A model generated the notes under the pieces. The model was not told the DNA's origin. It saw nothing but the letters and a program-made list of their open reading frames with translations, and did not search any database. From contig NZ_CM001558.1 in assembly GCF_000281895.1 (NCBI RefSeq), positions 2,360,556 to 2,424,555 of the forward strand: DNA of 64,000 bases, in the 5' to 3' direction. This document shows, piece by piece, positions 1-8,096 of this stretch. A program made the translations under genes and the position numbers. The stretch is from Pseudomonas fluorescens Q2-87 (GTDB taxonomy: Bacteria; Pseudomonadota; Gammaproteobacteria; Pseudomonadales; Pseudomonadaceae). The stretch's first letter is position 1; each line of letters opens with the position of its first letter.

Positions 1-161
1 GACTGTGCTCGTGACGCTTTGAAAACAGCTTCTAACGGACATTGGCGCCTTAAAAGGCTGGCTGATTCTACGGCAAAAAAAAATTAAAGGTAAGTTCGGC
101 TCCGAAGTTTGAGGGGTGATCAATCTTAGACAAAGGGCTAACATGCCGGCCTGTCCTGTTT
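1..161. other. Upstream non-coding segment
   Basis: No gene is seen here. The segment holds a run of nine A around base 76 and a short inverted repeat, GCCTT-AA-AAGGC, near base 50. It presumably contains the promoter of the DUF1289 gene that follows, but no -35/-10 pair could be assigned with confidence. Confidence 0.4.
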
Positions 162-179
162 TTGCGTGTGTTTTTCCTT

Positions 180-650
180 ATGCCCAACCAGCTCATCAAG
201 ACCCCTTGCGTCGGCCTTTGCTCCACTGTCTACGGTGACTTGGTGTGCCGTGGCTGCAAGCGGTTCCACCATGAAGTGATTCACTGGAACGGCTACAACG
301 AAGAGGAAAAGCGCGCGGTGTGGATGCGGCTGGAACAATTGCTGGTGCAGGTGATGGTGGCCAAGTTGGAGGTTTTCGACCCCGTTGTGCTACGTCAGCA
401 ACTGGAAGCGCGCAAGATCCGCTTTGTACCGCACCAGTCGGAATACTGCTGGGCCTACCAGTTGATCGCCCGGGGCGCGCGGGTGATCAACAACCTGGAA
501 GCCTACGGGATGGTGCTGTTGCCGGAGTTTCGCGACTGGGAACTGCCGGACCTGCGCGATGCCATTGATCGAGAGTTTTTCCTTCTGTCCGAAGCCCATT
601 ACCAGCGCTACATCGCGCCGGGGTTCCTGAAGGATGCGATCGGCGGCTGA
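180..650 (+). CDS. DUF1289 domain-containing protein
   Basis: A 156-residue protein whose first 40 residues carry the DUF1289 hallmark: a PCVGLC pair, a CRGC pair about 12 residues later, then an EVIHW segment, as in the E. coli YdhL type. The four cysteines suggest a small metal-binding knuckle; biochemical function is unknown for the family. It is longer than the usual DUF1289 proteins (60-100 residues), with a C-terminal extension of unknown role. The ATG at 180 is preferred over the in-frame TTG at 162, because the extra residues (MRVFFL) are not part of the conserved start. It is followed by a REPIN and the convergent stress-protein gene. Confidence 0.8.
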   Translation: MPNQLIKTPCVGLCSTVYGDLVCRGCKRFHHEVIHWNGYNEEEKRAVWMRLEQLLVQVMVAKLEVFDPVVLRQQLEARKIRFVPHQSEYCWAYQLIARGARVINNLEAYGMVLLPEFRDWELPDLRDAIDREFFLLSEAHYQRYIAPGFLKDAIGG

Positions 651-694
651 TGGCCGGCCATGTGTGCAAAGGAGCTTTTGTGCTGGGGAGCTTT

Positions 695-803
695 TGTGGC
701 GAGGGAGCTTGCTCCCGCTGGGTTGCGAAGCGACCCCGCCTTCAATTGGTGAATTGCCAGGCGCCTGCTGCGCAGTCGAGCGGGAGCAAGCTCCCTCGCC
801 ACA
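695..803. repeat. REPIN, family A
   Basis: Two inverted arms: GTGGCGAGGGAGCTTGCTCC near 696 and its complement ending near 803, facing outwards around a variable centre. It lies between the convergent DUF1289 and stress-protein genes. The same element recurs eight more times in the window, one copy being a diverged variant, and never inside a gene. Confidence 0.9.
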
Positions 804-818
804 AGAAGCGAATACTGT

Positions 819-1682
819 TTATTCCTTGACCGCCAACTCCACCAGATGGTCCTCGACTTCCTGCGGCTTGAGTACCAGCACGTCGCTTTCCAGCGTATCG
901 AGCACCGCTTCAGCGGTATTGCCGATCAGCACCCCCGACAATCCCGAGCGCGCCACAGTGCCGATCACGGTGACCGCCGCCTGGAGCTTGCGCGCCATGT
1001 ATGGAATCAGGACGTCCGCCGGGCCTTCCTCGATGTGCAGGTGCTCGTCGTCAATGTCGAATTCCGCCTGGAACGCCCGGCATTGTTCACGATAGCGGGC
1101 CTCGATGGTTTCCTTGAGCTGGAACGTCGGGTCGGCGGACGAAAGCATCGGCGAGGGATGGGCGCTGATCACGTGCAGGTGCGCCTTGGCGAGGAGGGCG
1201 ATGTCGTAGCCATGATCGATGATCGTAGTGTGCAGGTGGCGATGCTCGCCGTCGGCATTGCCGACATCGACAGCGGCCAGAATCACCCGGTCCTTCCAAG
1301 AACCGGTGGTTTTCACCAGCAGTACCGGCGTCGGGCAATGGCGTAGCAGTTTCCAGTCCGCCGGGGTCAACAGGGCTTTTTTCAGCGGGCTGTCGGGGAA
1401 GTGCTGCTTGATCACCAGGCCGCAGCCTTCGGCCTGCTGTACGTCGATGATGGTTTCGTAGAGGCTTTCGTTCCAGGCCTGCTCGGTGGTTACGCTGTAG
1501 CCGTCCGCCAGCAGCGCGGCCTTCAATACACTGAGCAGACCCGCATGGTCATGCTTTTTGTCGCACACCAGCAGGTGCAGGTGGGCCTGGGTCACTCCGG
1601 CGATCAGTTTGGCGCGCTTGAGCGCCAGGCTTTCCGAATGTTCGGGGTTGATGACCACCAGTATGCTGCGGATGGATTGCAT
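819..1682 (-). CDS. Tandem universal stress protein (UspA family)
   Basis: A 287-residue cytoplasmic protein made of two UspA-like domains, about residues 1-145 and 155-287, the UspE-like layout. The second domain keeps the ATP-binding signature near its end (VIGTVARSGLSG followed by LIGNTAEAVL); the first is more diverged. The start at 1682 (MQSIRSILVV) opens the first beta strand of a Usp fold; an upstream in-frame ATG at 1760 would overlap the promoter. A perfect ANR box at 1752-1765 and a TATAGT -10 element suggest induction at low oxygen, as known for several Pseudomonas Usp proteins. It is divergent from miaE. Confidence 0.88.
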   Translation of the reverse strand: MQSIRSILVVINPEHSESLALKRAKLIAGVTQAHLHLLVCDKKHDHAGLLSVLKAALLADGYSVTTEQAWNESLYETIIDVQQAEGCGLVIKQHFPDSPLKKALLTPADWKLLRHCPTPVLLVKTTGSWKDRVILAAVDVGNADGEHRHLHTTIIDHGYDIALLAKAHLHVISAHPSPMLSSADPTFQLKETIEARYREQCRAFQAEFDIDDEHLHIEEGPADVLIPYMARKLQAAVTVIGTVARSGLSGVLIGNTAEAVLDTLESDVLVLKPQEVEDHLVELAVKE

Positions 1683-1715
1683 GATCGGCGTCTCCAGCAA
1701 AGAAAAGGCGTAGCG

Positions 1716-1765
1716 TTGCTCAACTATAGTTGCTGTGGGTGAGTCGTCGACTTGATGCATATCAA
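1716..1765 (-). promoter_or_regulatory. ANR/FNR-type promoter of the stress-protein gene
   Basis: TTGAT-GCAT-ATCAA at 1752-1765 matches the ANR/FNR consensus (TTGAT-N4-ATCAA) exactly. On the minus strand a -10 hexamer TATAGT (complement of 1723-1728) lies downstream, itself inside the 12-base palindrome CAACTATAGTTG (1721-1732). If transcription starts near 1716-1717, the box is centred about 41.5 bases upstream, the class II activator position. No good -35 hexamer is seen, which fits activator dependence. Confidence 0.72.
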
Positions 1766-1842
1766 CGACCGTGGCTGGTGGTCCGGGGGCAGGCCGGTAT
1801 AATCGGCGGCCTTCGCTCGACTACCTTTTTTCCGTGAGCCCC

Positions 1843-2448
1843 ATGATCCTTCCCGAAATTCATGAATTCCTTGGCTGCCGTACGCCCGATGGCTGGGTCC
1901 AAGCCGCGCTGGCCGATCAGGAAACACTGCTGATCGATCACAAGAACTGCGAGTTCAAGGCCGCCAGTACGGCCCTGAGCCTGATCGCCAAATACCATTC
2001 CCACGTCGACTTGATCAATTTGATGTCGCGCCTGGCCCGGGAAGAGCTGGTGCATCACGAACAAGTCATGCGCCTGATGAAAAAACGCAAGATCGGCTTG
2101 CGCCAGCTCTCCGCGGGGCGTTATGCCTCGGGGCTGCGCAAGGTGGTGCGTAGTCATGAGCCGGTCAAGCTGGTAGACACGCTGGTAGTCGGCGCTTTCA
2201 TCGAAGCCCGCAGCTGCGAGCGTTTCGAGGCATTGGTGCCGCATCTGGACGAAGAGTTGGGCAAGTTCTATTTCGGCCTGCTGAAAAGCGAGGCCCGGCA
2301 TTTCCAGGGGTACTTGAAGCTGGCCTACCAGTACGGCGACGCGAAGGACATCGCCCAGGTAATCGACAGGGTGCGCGAGGCGGAGCGGGAGTTGATCGAA
2401 TCGCCGGACGTGGAGTTTCGGTTCCATAGTGGTGTGCCAGCGCTCTAA
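1843..2448 (+). CDS. miaE: tRNA-(ms2io6A)-hydroxylase MiaE
   Basis: A 201-residue non-haem di-iron monooxygenase that hydroxylates the isopentenyl group of ms2i6A at tRNA position 37. The protein is all-helical, with the ferritin-like ligand pattern visible as ELVHHEQ near residue 70 and EARSCERFE in the middle helix, plus a later SEARHFQGY motif. Length and start (MILPEIHEFLG) fit the family; the in-frame ATG at 1771 would add an unrelated basic stretch. It is divergent from the stress-protein gene and ends 26 bases before a REP pair. Confidence 0.92.
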   Translation: MILPEIHEFLGCRTPDGWVQAALADQETLLIDHKNCEFKAASTALSLIAKYHSHVDLINLMSRLAREELVHHEQVMRLMKKRKIGLRQLSAGRYASGLRKVVRSHEPVKLVDTLVVGAFIEARSCERFEALVPHLDEELGKFYFGLLKSEARHFQGYLKLAYQYGDAKDIAQVIDRVREAERELIESPDVEFRFHSGVPAL

Positions 2449-2473
2449 ATCTGCGTTGGCTGCACTGACGCCA

Positions 2474-2547
2474 TCGCGAGCAGGCTCGCTCCCACAGGGG
2501 ATTTGTGAACTTCCCAAGTCCGATGTGGGAGCGAGCTTGCTCGCGAA
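2474..2547. repeat. REP pair, family B (inward)
   Basis: A family B arm in complement (ending CTCCCACA near 2496), a 27-base spacer, then GTGGGAGCGAGCTTGCTCGC from 2525. It sits between the convergent miaE and GFA genes and may act as a two-way transcript end. Confidence 0.88.
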
Positions 2548-2571
2548 GGGGCCTTATGCAGCATTGCATCT

Positions 2572-3060
2572 CTAAGTGACCAGCCCCAGGCGCTCGTGCC
2601 ACTGGGCTATCGACTCCTCGGGGTAGACCTCGAACTGCTGGTCGCGCGGATGCGCCTCGACTTCCACCCAGGGTGCCTTGGAGCCGAGCATCAGGTGAGT
2701 GTGCTCCGGCGGTACCGGCAGCGGCGTGTCGATGGCCGAGGCAAACGGGTGGATCAGTTCCGGCCACTCAGGGCTGAACAACCACAATCCGGAGCCGCAA
2801 AGGGAACAGAAGTGCCGTTCGGCGCTGCTGCGGTGGGCACGTTTTTCACCTTCATCCTTGAGCCGCGCGTGGTAGATCGAGATGTGCTTGCGCCCGCGCA
2901 CCTTCAGGCTTTGGGCCTCGCCTCCCAGGTTGATCGCAAAGCCGCCTGCGCCCTGGGTCTTGCGGCAGATCGAGCAGTAGCAACGCTGGTAAGGGTAGGG
3001 ATGGGCGCAAGCCAGGCTGAATGACACCGCGCCGCAGTGGCAGGATCCTTCGAGCTGCAT
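2572..3060 (-). CDS. GFA family protein
   Basis: A 162-residue protein of the GFA/CENP-V fold. The zinc-binding cysteines are visible: CHCG near residue 7, CYCSICRK near residue 27 and CSLCGSGLW near residue 90. The family is named for glutathione-dependent formaldehyde activation, but most members have no proven substrate, so the call stops at family level. The ATG at 3060 has a strong GGAGG 8 bases upstream; the TTG at 3072 would overlap that ribosome site and is rejected. It is flanked by REP pairs on both sides. Confidence 0.85.
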   Translation of the reverse strand: MQLEGSCHCGAVSFSLACAHPYPYQRCYCSICRKTQGAGGFAINLGGEAQSLKVRGRKHISIYHARLKDEGEKRAHRSSAERHFCSLCGSGLWLFSPEWPELIHPFASAIDTPLPVPPEHTHLMLGSKAPWVEVEAHPRDQQFEVYPEESIAQWHERLGLVT

Positions 3061-3149
3061 GAGAACCTCCAATCAAGGTTGGAATGACTCTGGACAGCCT
3101 AGACGGTCAATGTTGTTCCGTTGAGTTGAGGGTGTCCCTGCGATCGCTT

Positions 3150-3240
3150 TCGCGAGCAAGCCCGCTCCCACAGGGGATTTATGTCGTTCGCCAATTTTCT
3201 GCCCGCTTGCGGTCAGTGTGGGAGCGGGCTTGCCCGCGAA
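3150..3240. repeat. REP pair, family B (inward)
   Basis: A complement arm (TCGCGAGCAAGCCCGCTCCC from 3150) and a direct arm (TGTGGGAGCGGGCTTGCCCG from 3217) face each other across about 44 bases. It lies between the GFA gene and alkA, both on the minus strand. Confidence 0.88.
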
Positions 3241-3259
3241 GGCGTCAGTACAGGCAGCA

Positions 3260-3874
3260 TCACTTGGGCACACGCCACAAATACCACGCCGCCACCGTCC
3301 GATAAGGACTCCAGGCCAGGCCGATCTCGATCATCTGCTTGCGGCTGGGCTGCTGCTCCAACCCCTTGAGCCGCCGATAGCCTTCGCGCACGCCAAAGTC
3401 ATCCGCCGGCAGGATGTCCGGCCGCTCCAGGCTATAGATCAGCAGCATTTCCACGGTCCAGCGCCCCACGCCGCGCAACATCGTCAGGCGCTCGATCAAG
3501 GCTTCATCGTCCATGACCAGCGCTGTGGCGTAATCGGGCACCAAGCCGTCCAGGGCTGCCTGGGCAATGCCGTGAAGGGTCGTGATCTTGCTGGCGGAAA
3601 AACCGCAACCGCGCATCTGCGCAATGTCTGTCGCCAGCAGCTGTTCGGGCCGGGGAAACGTCAGTGCCGGGTACAGGGCCAGCAGCCGGCCAAGAATCGC
3701 ATCGCCGGCCCTGGCATGTAGTTGCTGATAAGCGATGGCCCGCACCAACGCCTCATAAGGTTCCCGGGACGGCTTGGGTTGCAACAGGCAAGGACCGATC
3801 GTCTCGACATGGCGTTGCCAATCGTCATCCAGGCTTGCCAGGAACGTGCTCGCTTCGTGGTAGGGCGCAGGCAT
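3260..3874 (-). CDS. alkA: DNA-3-methyladenine glycosylase II (AlkA-like)
   Basis: A 204-residue HhH-GPD base-excision glycosylase that removes alkylated purines. The helix-hairpin-helix reads LRGVGRWTVEMLL, and the catalytic aspartate lies in LPADDFGV about 20 residues later (near residue 157). It lacks the N-terminal AlkA domain of the 282-residue E. coli enzyme, so it is the short type seen in many pseudomonads. The start MPAPYHEA at 3874 is chosen because the longer frame runs back into ada. It lies 23 bases after ada on the same strand, so the two alkylation-repair genes are probably cotranscribed. Confidence 0.88.
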   Translation of the reverse strand: MPAPYHEASTFLASLDDDWQRHVETIGPCLLQPKPSREPYEALVRAIAYQQLHARAGDAILGRLLALYPALTFPRPEQLLATDIAQMRGCGFSASKITTLHGIAQAALDGLVPDYATALVMDDEALIERLTMLRGVGRWTVEMLLIYSLERPDILPADDFGVREGYRRLKGLEQQPSRKQMIEIGLAWSPYRTVAAWYLWRVPK

Positions 3875-3897
3875 CGGGTGGTCACTTCGCGGGCCGA

Positions 3898-4980
3898 TCA
3901 AAATGCCAGCGGCAGGGAAACCTGCACCGCGGCTTTTTCCAGCCGCAACAGGAAAGCCTTGCGCGGCTGCCCGCCACCATAACCCGTCAATGAGCCATCC
4001 GCACCAATCACTCGATGGCAAGGAATGATGATGGCCAGGCGGTTCTGTCCGTTGGCCAGGCCCACGGCGCGGCTGGCGCCAGGGCTGCCAAGCGCGGTGG
4101 CGATGCTGCCGTAGCTGCGGGTTTCGCCGTAGGGGATCTTTTGCAGTTCAGCCCAGACCCGGACGGCGAAGGCGCTGCCGGGCATGTGCAGCGGAACGCT
4201 GAAGGCTGTGAGTTTGCCGGCGAAATAGTCGGCCAGTTCGCTTTCGATCCGCTGTAGATGGGCGTTATGCCCCGGCGCGACCATGTAGCCGTAGCGCTGC
4301 TGCAGTTCCTCCAGTTCTTTCGTTAATGCCGGGCGGTCGAGAAACTCCAGCAACACCAGGCCGCGTCGTTCGGCCATCGCCAGCATCGGTCCCAAAGGCG
4401 TGGTCAGGCGCGTGAACAGCAAGGGTTCGCTGAGGGCGGCGCGCCCTGGCGTGATGTGGAAAGACTTCACGAAGGCATCCCGAAAGCCGCTCAACGACTC
4501 ATAACCCGAATCGAACGCCGCGTCGTCGATGGTGCTGCCGTCCTTGATACCGCCGAGGGCAATTCCCAGGCGGCGGGTGCGCAGGTACGCATGGAATGTC
4601 ATGCCGAAGTGCTGCTTGAACCATCGGCGCAGTTTCAGCGGTTCGATGCCTTGCTCCAGCAGCAGGGCGTCGGTCCAACGCAGGTCGGGTTCGGCGTCCA
4701 CGGCCCTGAGCAGTGCCTGGATCCAGTCCGGGGCGATGGCGGCGGCATCCAGCGGCTTGCAGCGCAAGCAGGCCCGGTAGCCGGCGGACAACGCGTCATC
4801 GGCATGGGCGAAGAATTCCACGTTCTCCGGTTTCGGCTTGCGCGCCGTGCAACTGGGGCGACAGAAGATGCCTGTGGTCTTGACCGCAGTGAAGAACACC
4901 CCCTCGTAGGCGGTGTCTCGTTCGAGCATGGCGCGGACCATCTCGGCATGGGGTGGGAGCAGCGAGTCTTGTAGGTTCAT
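3898..4980 (-). CDS. ada: Ada: methylphosphotriester/O6-methylguanine repair and regulator
   Basis: A 360-residue adaptive-response protein. The N-terminal zinc domain has Cys40, Cys44, Cys71 and Cys74 (FCRPSC and ACLRC), one of which accepts methyl groups from phosphotriesters. An AraC-type helix-turn-helix occupies about 95-180. The C-terminal methyltransferase has the active-site IPCHRV with Cys321. The start at 4980 (MNLQDSLL) gives this E. coli-like numbering; an in-frame ATG at 4992 is equally possible, and neither has a clear ribosome site. As in E. coli, methylated Ada would activate itself and alkA, which follows 23 bases downstream. No Ada box could be assigned with confidence. Confidence 0.93.
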   Translation of the reverse strand: MNLQDSLLPPHAEMVRAMLERDTAYEGVFFTAVKTTGIFCRPSCTARKPKPENVEFFAHADDALSAGYRACLRCKPLDAAAIAPDWIQALLRAVDAEPDLRWTDALLLEQGIEPLKLRRWFKQHFGMTFHAYLRTRRLGIALGGIKDGSTIDDAAFDSGYESLSGFRDAFVKSFHITPGRAALSEPLLFTRLTTPLGPMLAMAERRGLVLLEFLDRPALTKELEELQQRYGYMVAPGHNAHLQRIESELADYFAGKLTAFSVPLHMPGSAFAVRVWAELQKIPYGETRSYGSIATALGSPGASRAVGLANGQNRLAIIIPCHRVIGADGSLTGYGGGQPRKAFLLRLEKAAVQVSLPLAF

Positions 4981-5069
4981 GGCGTTGAGCATAGAACCGT
5001 GCCCGCAATGACTCCACCGGAAAATCGACAGCGAATTACAGGCATTTTGTCGGACGATTCCGAACAAAA

Positions 5070-5109
5070 ATTGAACCTTCGAGTCTTAAAGGTTCAATCG
5101 CTGTTTTTG
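5070..5109 (+). promoter_or_regulatory. Leader hairpin with U-run upstream of the glycine-rich gene
   Basis: ATTGAACCTT (5070-5079) pairs perfectly with AAGGTTCAAT (5089-5098) around a 9-base loop, followed by GTTTTTG at 5103-5109. It is only about 16 bases before the coding region, so it could be an attenuator in the leader or an operator. Confidence 0.5.
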
Positions 5110-5124
5110 TCTTTCGGAGACATC

Positions 5125-5619
5125 ATGTCCAAATCCAAGAAATCCCTGATTGCCGTTGCCGTTTGCACCCTGATGCTCGGCGCCTCGGCCTTGCTGCCTG
5201 CCGATCTGTCCCCCATCGGTGCGAGCTATGCCGCAGGCGGCGGAAATGGTGGTGGTGGCGGTGGCGGTAACGGCGGAGGCAATGGTGGCGGAAACGGAGG
5301 CGGCAATAGTGGCGGCCACGGTGGCGGTGTGGGCGGCGGCCAGGGCAATGGCAAATCCGCCGATTCCAGCGGCCTGGGCAAGGGCTTGGCCAGCGACCAC
5401 GCCGGCACCCGTACCCGCGATCATGGCCTGAGCGGCAAGCACACCGGCACCACCCGCACCGACCGGACCAGCAAGGCCTCGCTGACTTCGAGCATCGCCA
5501 AGGACCGGGACACCCGCGGCTTGACCAAGGCTTCGGCCATTTCCACCGCCACGCCAGGTACCCACAACACCAAGGGCCTGACCAACGCGACCAGCTCCTC
5601 GATCAAGAACGACCGCTGA
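5125..5619 (+). CDS. Glycine-rich exported protein, function unknown
   Basis: A 164-residue protein with a clear Sec signal peptide (MSKSKKSLIAVAVCTLMLGA, cleavage likely after SYA near residue 36). The first 40 or so mature residues are almost entirely Gly with regular Asn/His, in GGGN and GGGNG steps. The rest is rich in Thr, Ser, Lys and Asp with loose repeats such as RTRDHGL, RDTRGL and HNTKGL. No catalytic motif is seen. The ATG at 5125 follows a CGGAG ribosome site. It ends at a strong terminator, so it is probably monocistronic. A surface or periplasmic structural role is a guess. Confidence 0.72.
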   Translation: MSKSKKSLIAVAVCTLMLGASALLPADLSPIGASYAAGGGNGGGGGGGNGGGNGGGNGGGNSGGHGGGVGGGQGNGKSADSSGLGKGLASDHAGTRTRDHGLSGKHTGTTRTDRTSKASLTSSIAKDRDTRGLTKASAISTATPGTHNTKGLTNATSSSIKNDR

Positions 5620-5632
5620 TCATCATAAAAAA

Positions 5633-5667
5633 CCGCGGCGCCATGGACAGGCGTCGCGGTTTTTTTT
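5633..5667. terminator. Bidirectional intrinsic terminator
   Basis: CCGCGGCGCC (5633-5642) pairs with GGCGTCGCGG (5650-5659) through ten pairs including one G-U, with a 7-base loop. Eight T follow, and six A (5627-5632) precede the stem, so it can serve the glycine-rich gene and the convergent trkH. Confidence 0.88.
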
Positions 5668-5696
5668 CGTCTTCCTGTCACCCATTACCTGAGCGT

Positions 5697-7151
5697 TCAG
5701 TACTTCCAGAACACCGGCGTGAACAATACCAGCACGGTCAGGATCTCCAAGCGGCCCAGGAGCATGCCAATGGTCAGTAGCCATTTCGCCGCATCCGGCA
5801 ATGTCGAGAAATTGCCGGCCGGCCCGATGATTGTTCCCAATCCTGGCCCAACGTTGCACACGGCGGTGGCCGCGCCGGTCAAGGCGGTTGTCCAGTCCAG
5901 GCCGATCAAAGCCAGCCCCAGGGCGATACCGCCGATGGTGATGGTGAAGAAGAACGAAAACGTCAGTAGGGAGCGGACGATTTCTTCATCGATGGGATGA
6001 TTGTTGTACTTTTTCCGGATCACCGCCCGGGGATGGATCAGTTGTTTCAAACTGCCCATCAGCAGCGCGCCGGCCACCTGGAAGCGAAAGATTTTCAGCC
6101 CGCCTGCCGTCGATCCCGAACACCCGCCGACAAACGTCAGGTAAAAAAACAGCAGCAAGGCGAAGCTGCCCCACAGGGTGTAGTCACCCAGCGCAACGCC
6201 GGTGGTCGTGACCACTGAAGTCACGTTGACAGCCACGATACGGAACGCATCCCACCATGTGTAATCGCTGTTCAGGCTCAGCCAGGTCCCGACCAGTAGC
6301 CAGGTAATGACCAGGAAGCCGATAAAACCCCTGACTTGTTGGTCTTTGAACAGCGCGCGCCGGTTGCCGCGCAAGGTGGCGACATACAAGGTGAATGGCA
6401 GCGAACCGGCCATCATGACAACGACCGAAACCCAATGAATCGCTGGCTGGGGCCAGTGTCCCAGGGAGGCGTCCGAGGTGGAAAAGCCTCCGGTGGAAAT
6501 CAGCGACATTGCATGATTGATCGCTTCGAAGGGCGTCATGCCGGCCAGCCACAAAGCGAGGGTCGCGAGGGCCGTCAGCCCGGTGTAGATCCAAAGAATG
6601 TAGTTAGCCGCGACATGGGAACGTGGGGTGACCTTTTCCGACCAGTCCGACGATTCGGTCTGGAACAGCCGCATGCCGCCGACCCGCAGCAGTGGCAAGA
6701 TCGCCACGGCCATGCCGATGAAGCCGATACCGCCGAGCCAATGCAACATCGAGCGCCACACCAACAGGCCGGGGGAGGCTGTGTCGAGGCCGGTCAGGAC
6801 AGTCGAACCGGTGGTGGTAATACCCGACATCGTCTCGAAAAAGGCGTCGGTGTAGCTGATGTGCTGGATAAGCACCATCGGCAGGGCGGCGAAGGTGCAG
6901 ACTACGAGCCAGCTGCCAGTGGTCAGTACATACATGTCCCTCGGGCGTAGTTGCGCATGTTCCGGACGACCACGGGCGATCAGCGCGACGCCGCAAACAA
7001 AGGTAATCAGGCTCGACCATAAAAATGCCGACAGGTCATCGTTTCGCTCATACAAGAACAGCGTCAGGATCGGGATCGCCATGCTGGCGGCCAGGGTAAT
7101 GAGAAAAATGCCCAGAATGAAACCGATGAGCCGTAATACCGCAAAAGACAT
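5697..7151 (-). CDS. trkH: Trk system potassium uptake protein TrkH
   Basis: A 484-residue inner-membrane subunit of the Trk K+ uptake system, which works with the cytoplasmic NAD-binding protein TrkA (not in this window). The four selectivity-filter loops are visible in order: SGITTTGSTVL, LISTGGFSTSDAS, VTTTGVALGDY and AVCNVGPGLGTI, each between hydrophobic helix pairs. Length matches the family. It ends 30 bases beyond a bidirectional terminator and stands alone on its strand. Confidence 0.95.
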   Translation of the reverse strand: MSFAVLRLIGFILGIFLITLAASMAIPILTLFLYERNDDLSAFLWSSLITFVCGVALIARGRPEHAQLRPRDMYVLTTGSWLVVCTFAALPMVLIQHISYTDAFFETMSGITTTGSTVLTGLDTASPGLLVWRSMLHWLGGIGFIGMAVAILPLLRVGGMRLFQTESSDWSEKVTPRSHVAANYILWIYTGLTALATLALWLAGMTPFEAINHAMSLISTGGFSTSDASLGHWPQPAIHWVSVVVMMAGSLPFTLYVATLRGNRRALFKDQQVRGFIGFLVITWLLVGTWLSLNSDYTWWDAFRIVAVNVTSVVTTTGVALGDYTLWGSFALLLFFYLTFVGGCSGSTAGGLKIFRFQVAGALLMGSLKQLIHPRAVIRKKYNNHPIDEEIVRSLLTFSFFFTITIGGIALGLALIGLDWTTALTGAATAVCNVGPGLGTIIGPAGNFSTLPDAAKWLLTIGMLLGRLEILTVLVLFTPVFWKY

Positions 7152-7350
7152 AGTGCGCGCCTGATTGAATGAGCCCCCGGATAGAATTCGTCGGGCGAGT
7201 GCCGTGGAAAGTTTACCTAAAAGACGCTGGGACAGTTCTGTTTCAAGCGGTGGAGGGTGGCGCCGCTCATTGGGCAGTTTTGTTCAATACCCGCGATGGT
7301 GAGCCATTCATCCTGATCGCTACCTCAACGGACATTAAAAAGGTATTGCG

Positions 7351-7938
7351 ATGAGTCTGATTCTTTCCATGGCGGCGTTTGCCCTGGTCGCTTCCATCAC
7401 GCCGGGGCCGGTCAACATCGTGGCCCTCAGCTCCGGGGCTCGGTATGGGTTTCGTGCCACGTTGCACCACGTGGCCGGCGCGACCCTGGGGTTTGTCCTG
7501 CTGCTGGTACTCATGGGGCTTGGGTTGCATGAAGTGTTGCAGCGCTGGCCGGGCCTCACGCGGGTGGTGCAGTTGGGGGGCGTGGGGTTCCTGTTGTTCA
7601 TGGCCTGGAAACTGGCAATGGACAACGGGCATCTCGGCACCAAGGACGAGGATCGAGCGCCCTCGATGTTCTACGGCGCGCTGATGCAATGGCTGAACCC
7701 CAAGGCCTGGCTGGCTTGCGTGGCGGGGATGGGTGCATTCGTGGCCGATGGCGAGGCGCGGCTGGTGTGGCAATTTGCGGCGGTTTACCTGGTGATCTGC
7801 TACGTTTCGGTGGGTTGCTGGGCCTACGCTGGCAGCTTTTTGCGCACCTGGCTGGGCAATCCGGCGACCATGCGCCTGTTCAACCGGGCGATGGCGGTGC
7901 TGTTGGTGACCAGCGCGGTTTATCTGTTGTTGCCTTGA
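7351..7938 (+). CDS. LysE family translocator
   Basis: A 195-residue inner-membrane exporter of the LysE/RhtB superfamily. The N-terminal ITPGPVNIV motif and about six hydrophobic segments are visible. Substrates in this family are amino acids or related small molecules; this one cannot be named. An AAAAAGG ribosome site lies about 8 bases before the ATG. The convergent AraC-type gene next door is a plausible regulator, but this is inferred from position only. Confidence 0.88.
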   Translation: MSLILSMAAFALVASITPGPVNIVALSSGARYGFRATLHHVAGATLGFVLLLVLMGLGLHEVLQRWPGLTRVVQLGGVGFLLFMAWKLAMDNGHLGTKDEDRAPSMFYGALMQWLNPKAWLACVAGMGAFVADGEARLVWQFAAVYLVICYVSVGCWAYAGSFLRTWLGNPATMRLFNRAMAVLLVTSAVYLLLP

Positions 7939-7981
7939 GCCAGAAGTGATTGTAACCCGGGCTTTGGGGAAAGAATGCTGT

Positions 7982-8075
7982 TGTGGCGAGGGAGCTTGCT
8001 CCCGCTGGGCGACGAAGTAGCCCCAGATTCTGACGACTGCTACGCAGTCGAGCGGGCGCAAGCTCCCTCGCCACA
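7982..8075. repeat. REPIN, family A
   Basis: Outward-facing arms TGTGGCGAGGGAGCTTGCTC (from 7982) and its complement ending at 8075, with a centre that includes GCTACGCAGTCGAGC. It lies between the convergent lysE-type and araC-type genes. The right arm has one change, GGGCGCAAG for GGGAGCAAG. Confidence 0.88.
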
Positions 8076-8096
8076 GGGGTGTGCAGTGGGGCGGTA

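Noticed and set aside
7169..7354. 61-codon + frame whose stop overlaps the lysE-type start
   Set aside because: It has no ribosome site and no family resemblance; it fills the trkH-lysE promoter region and is probably chance.
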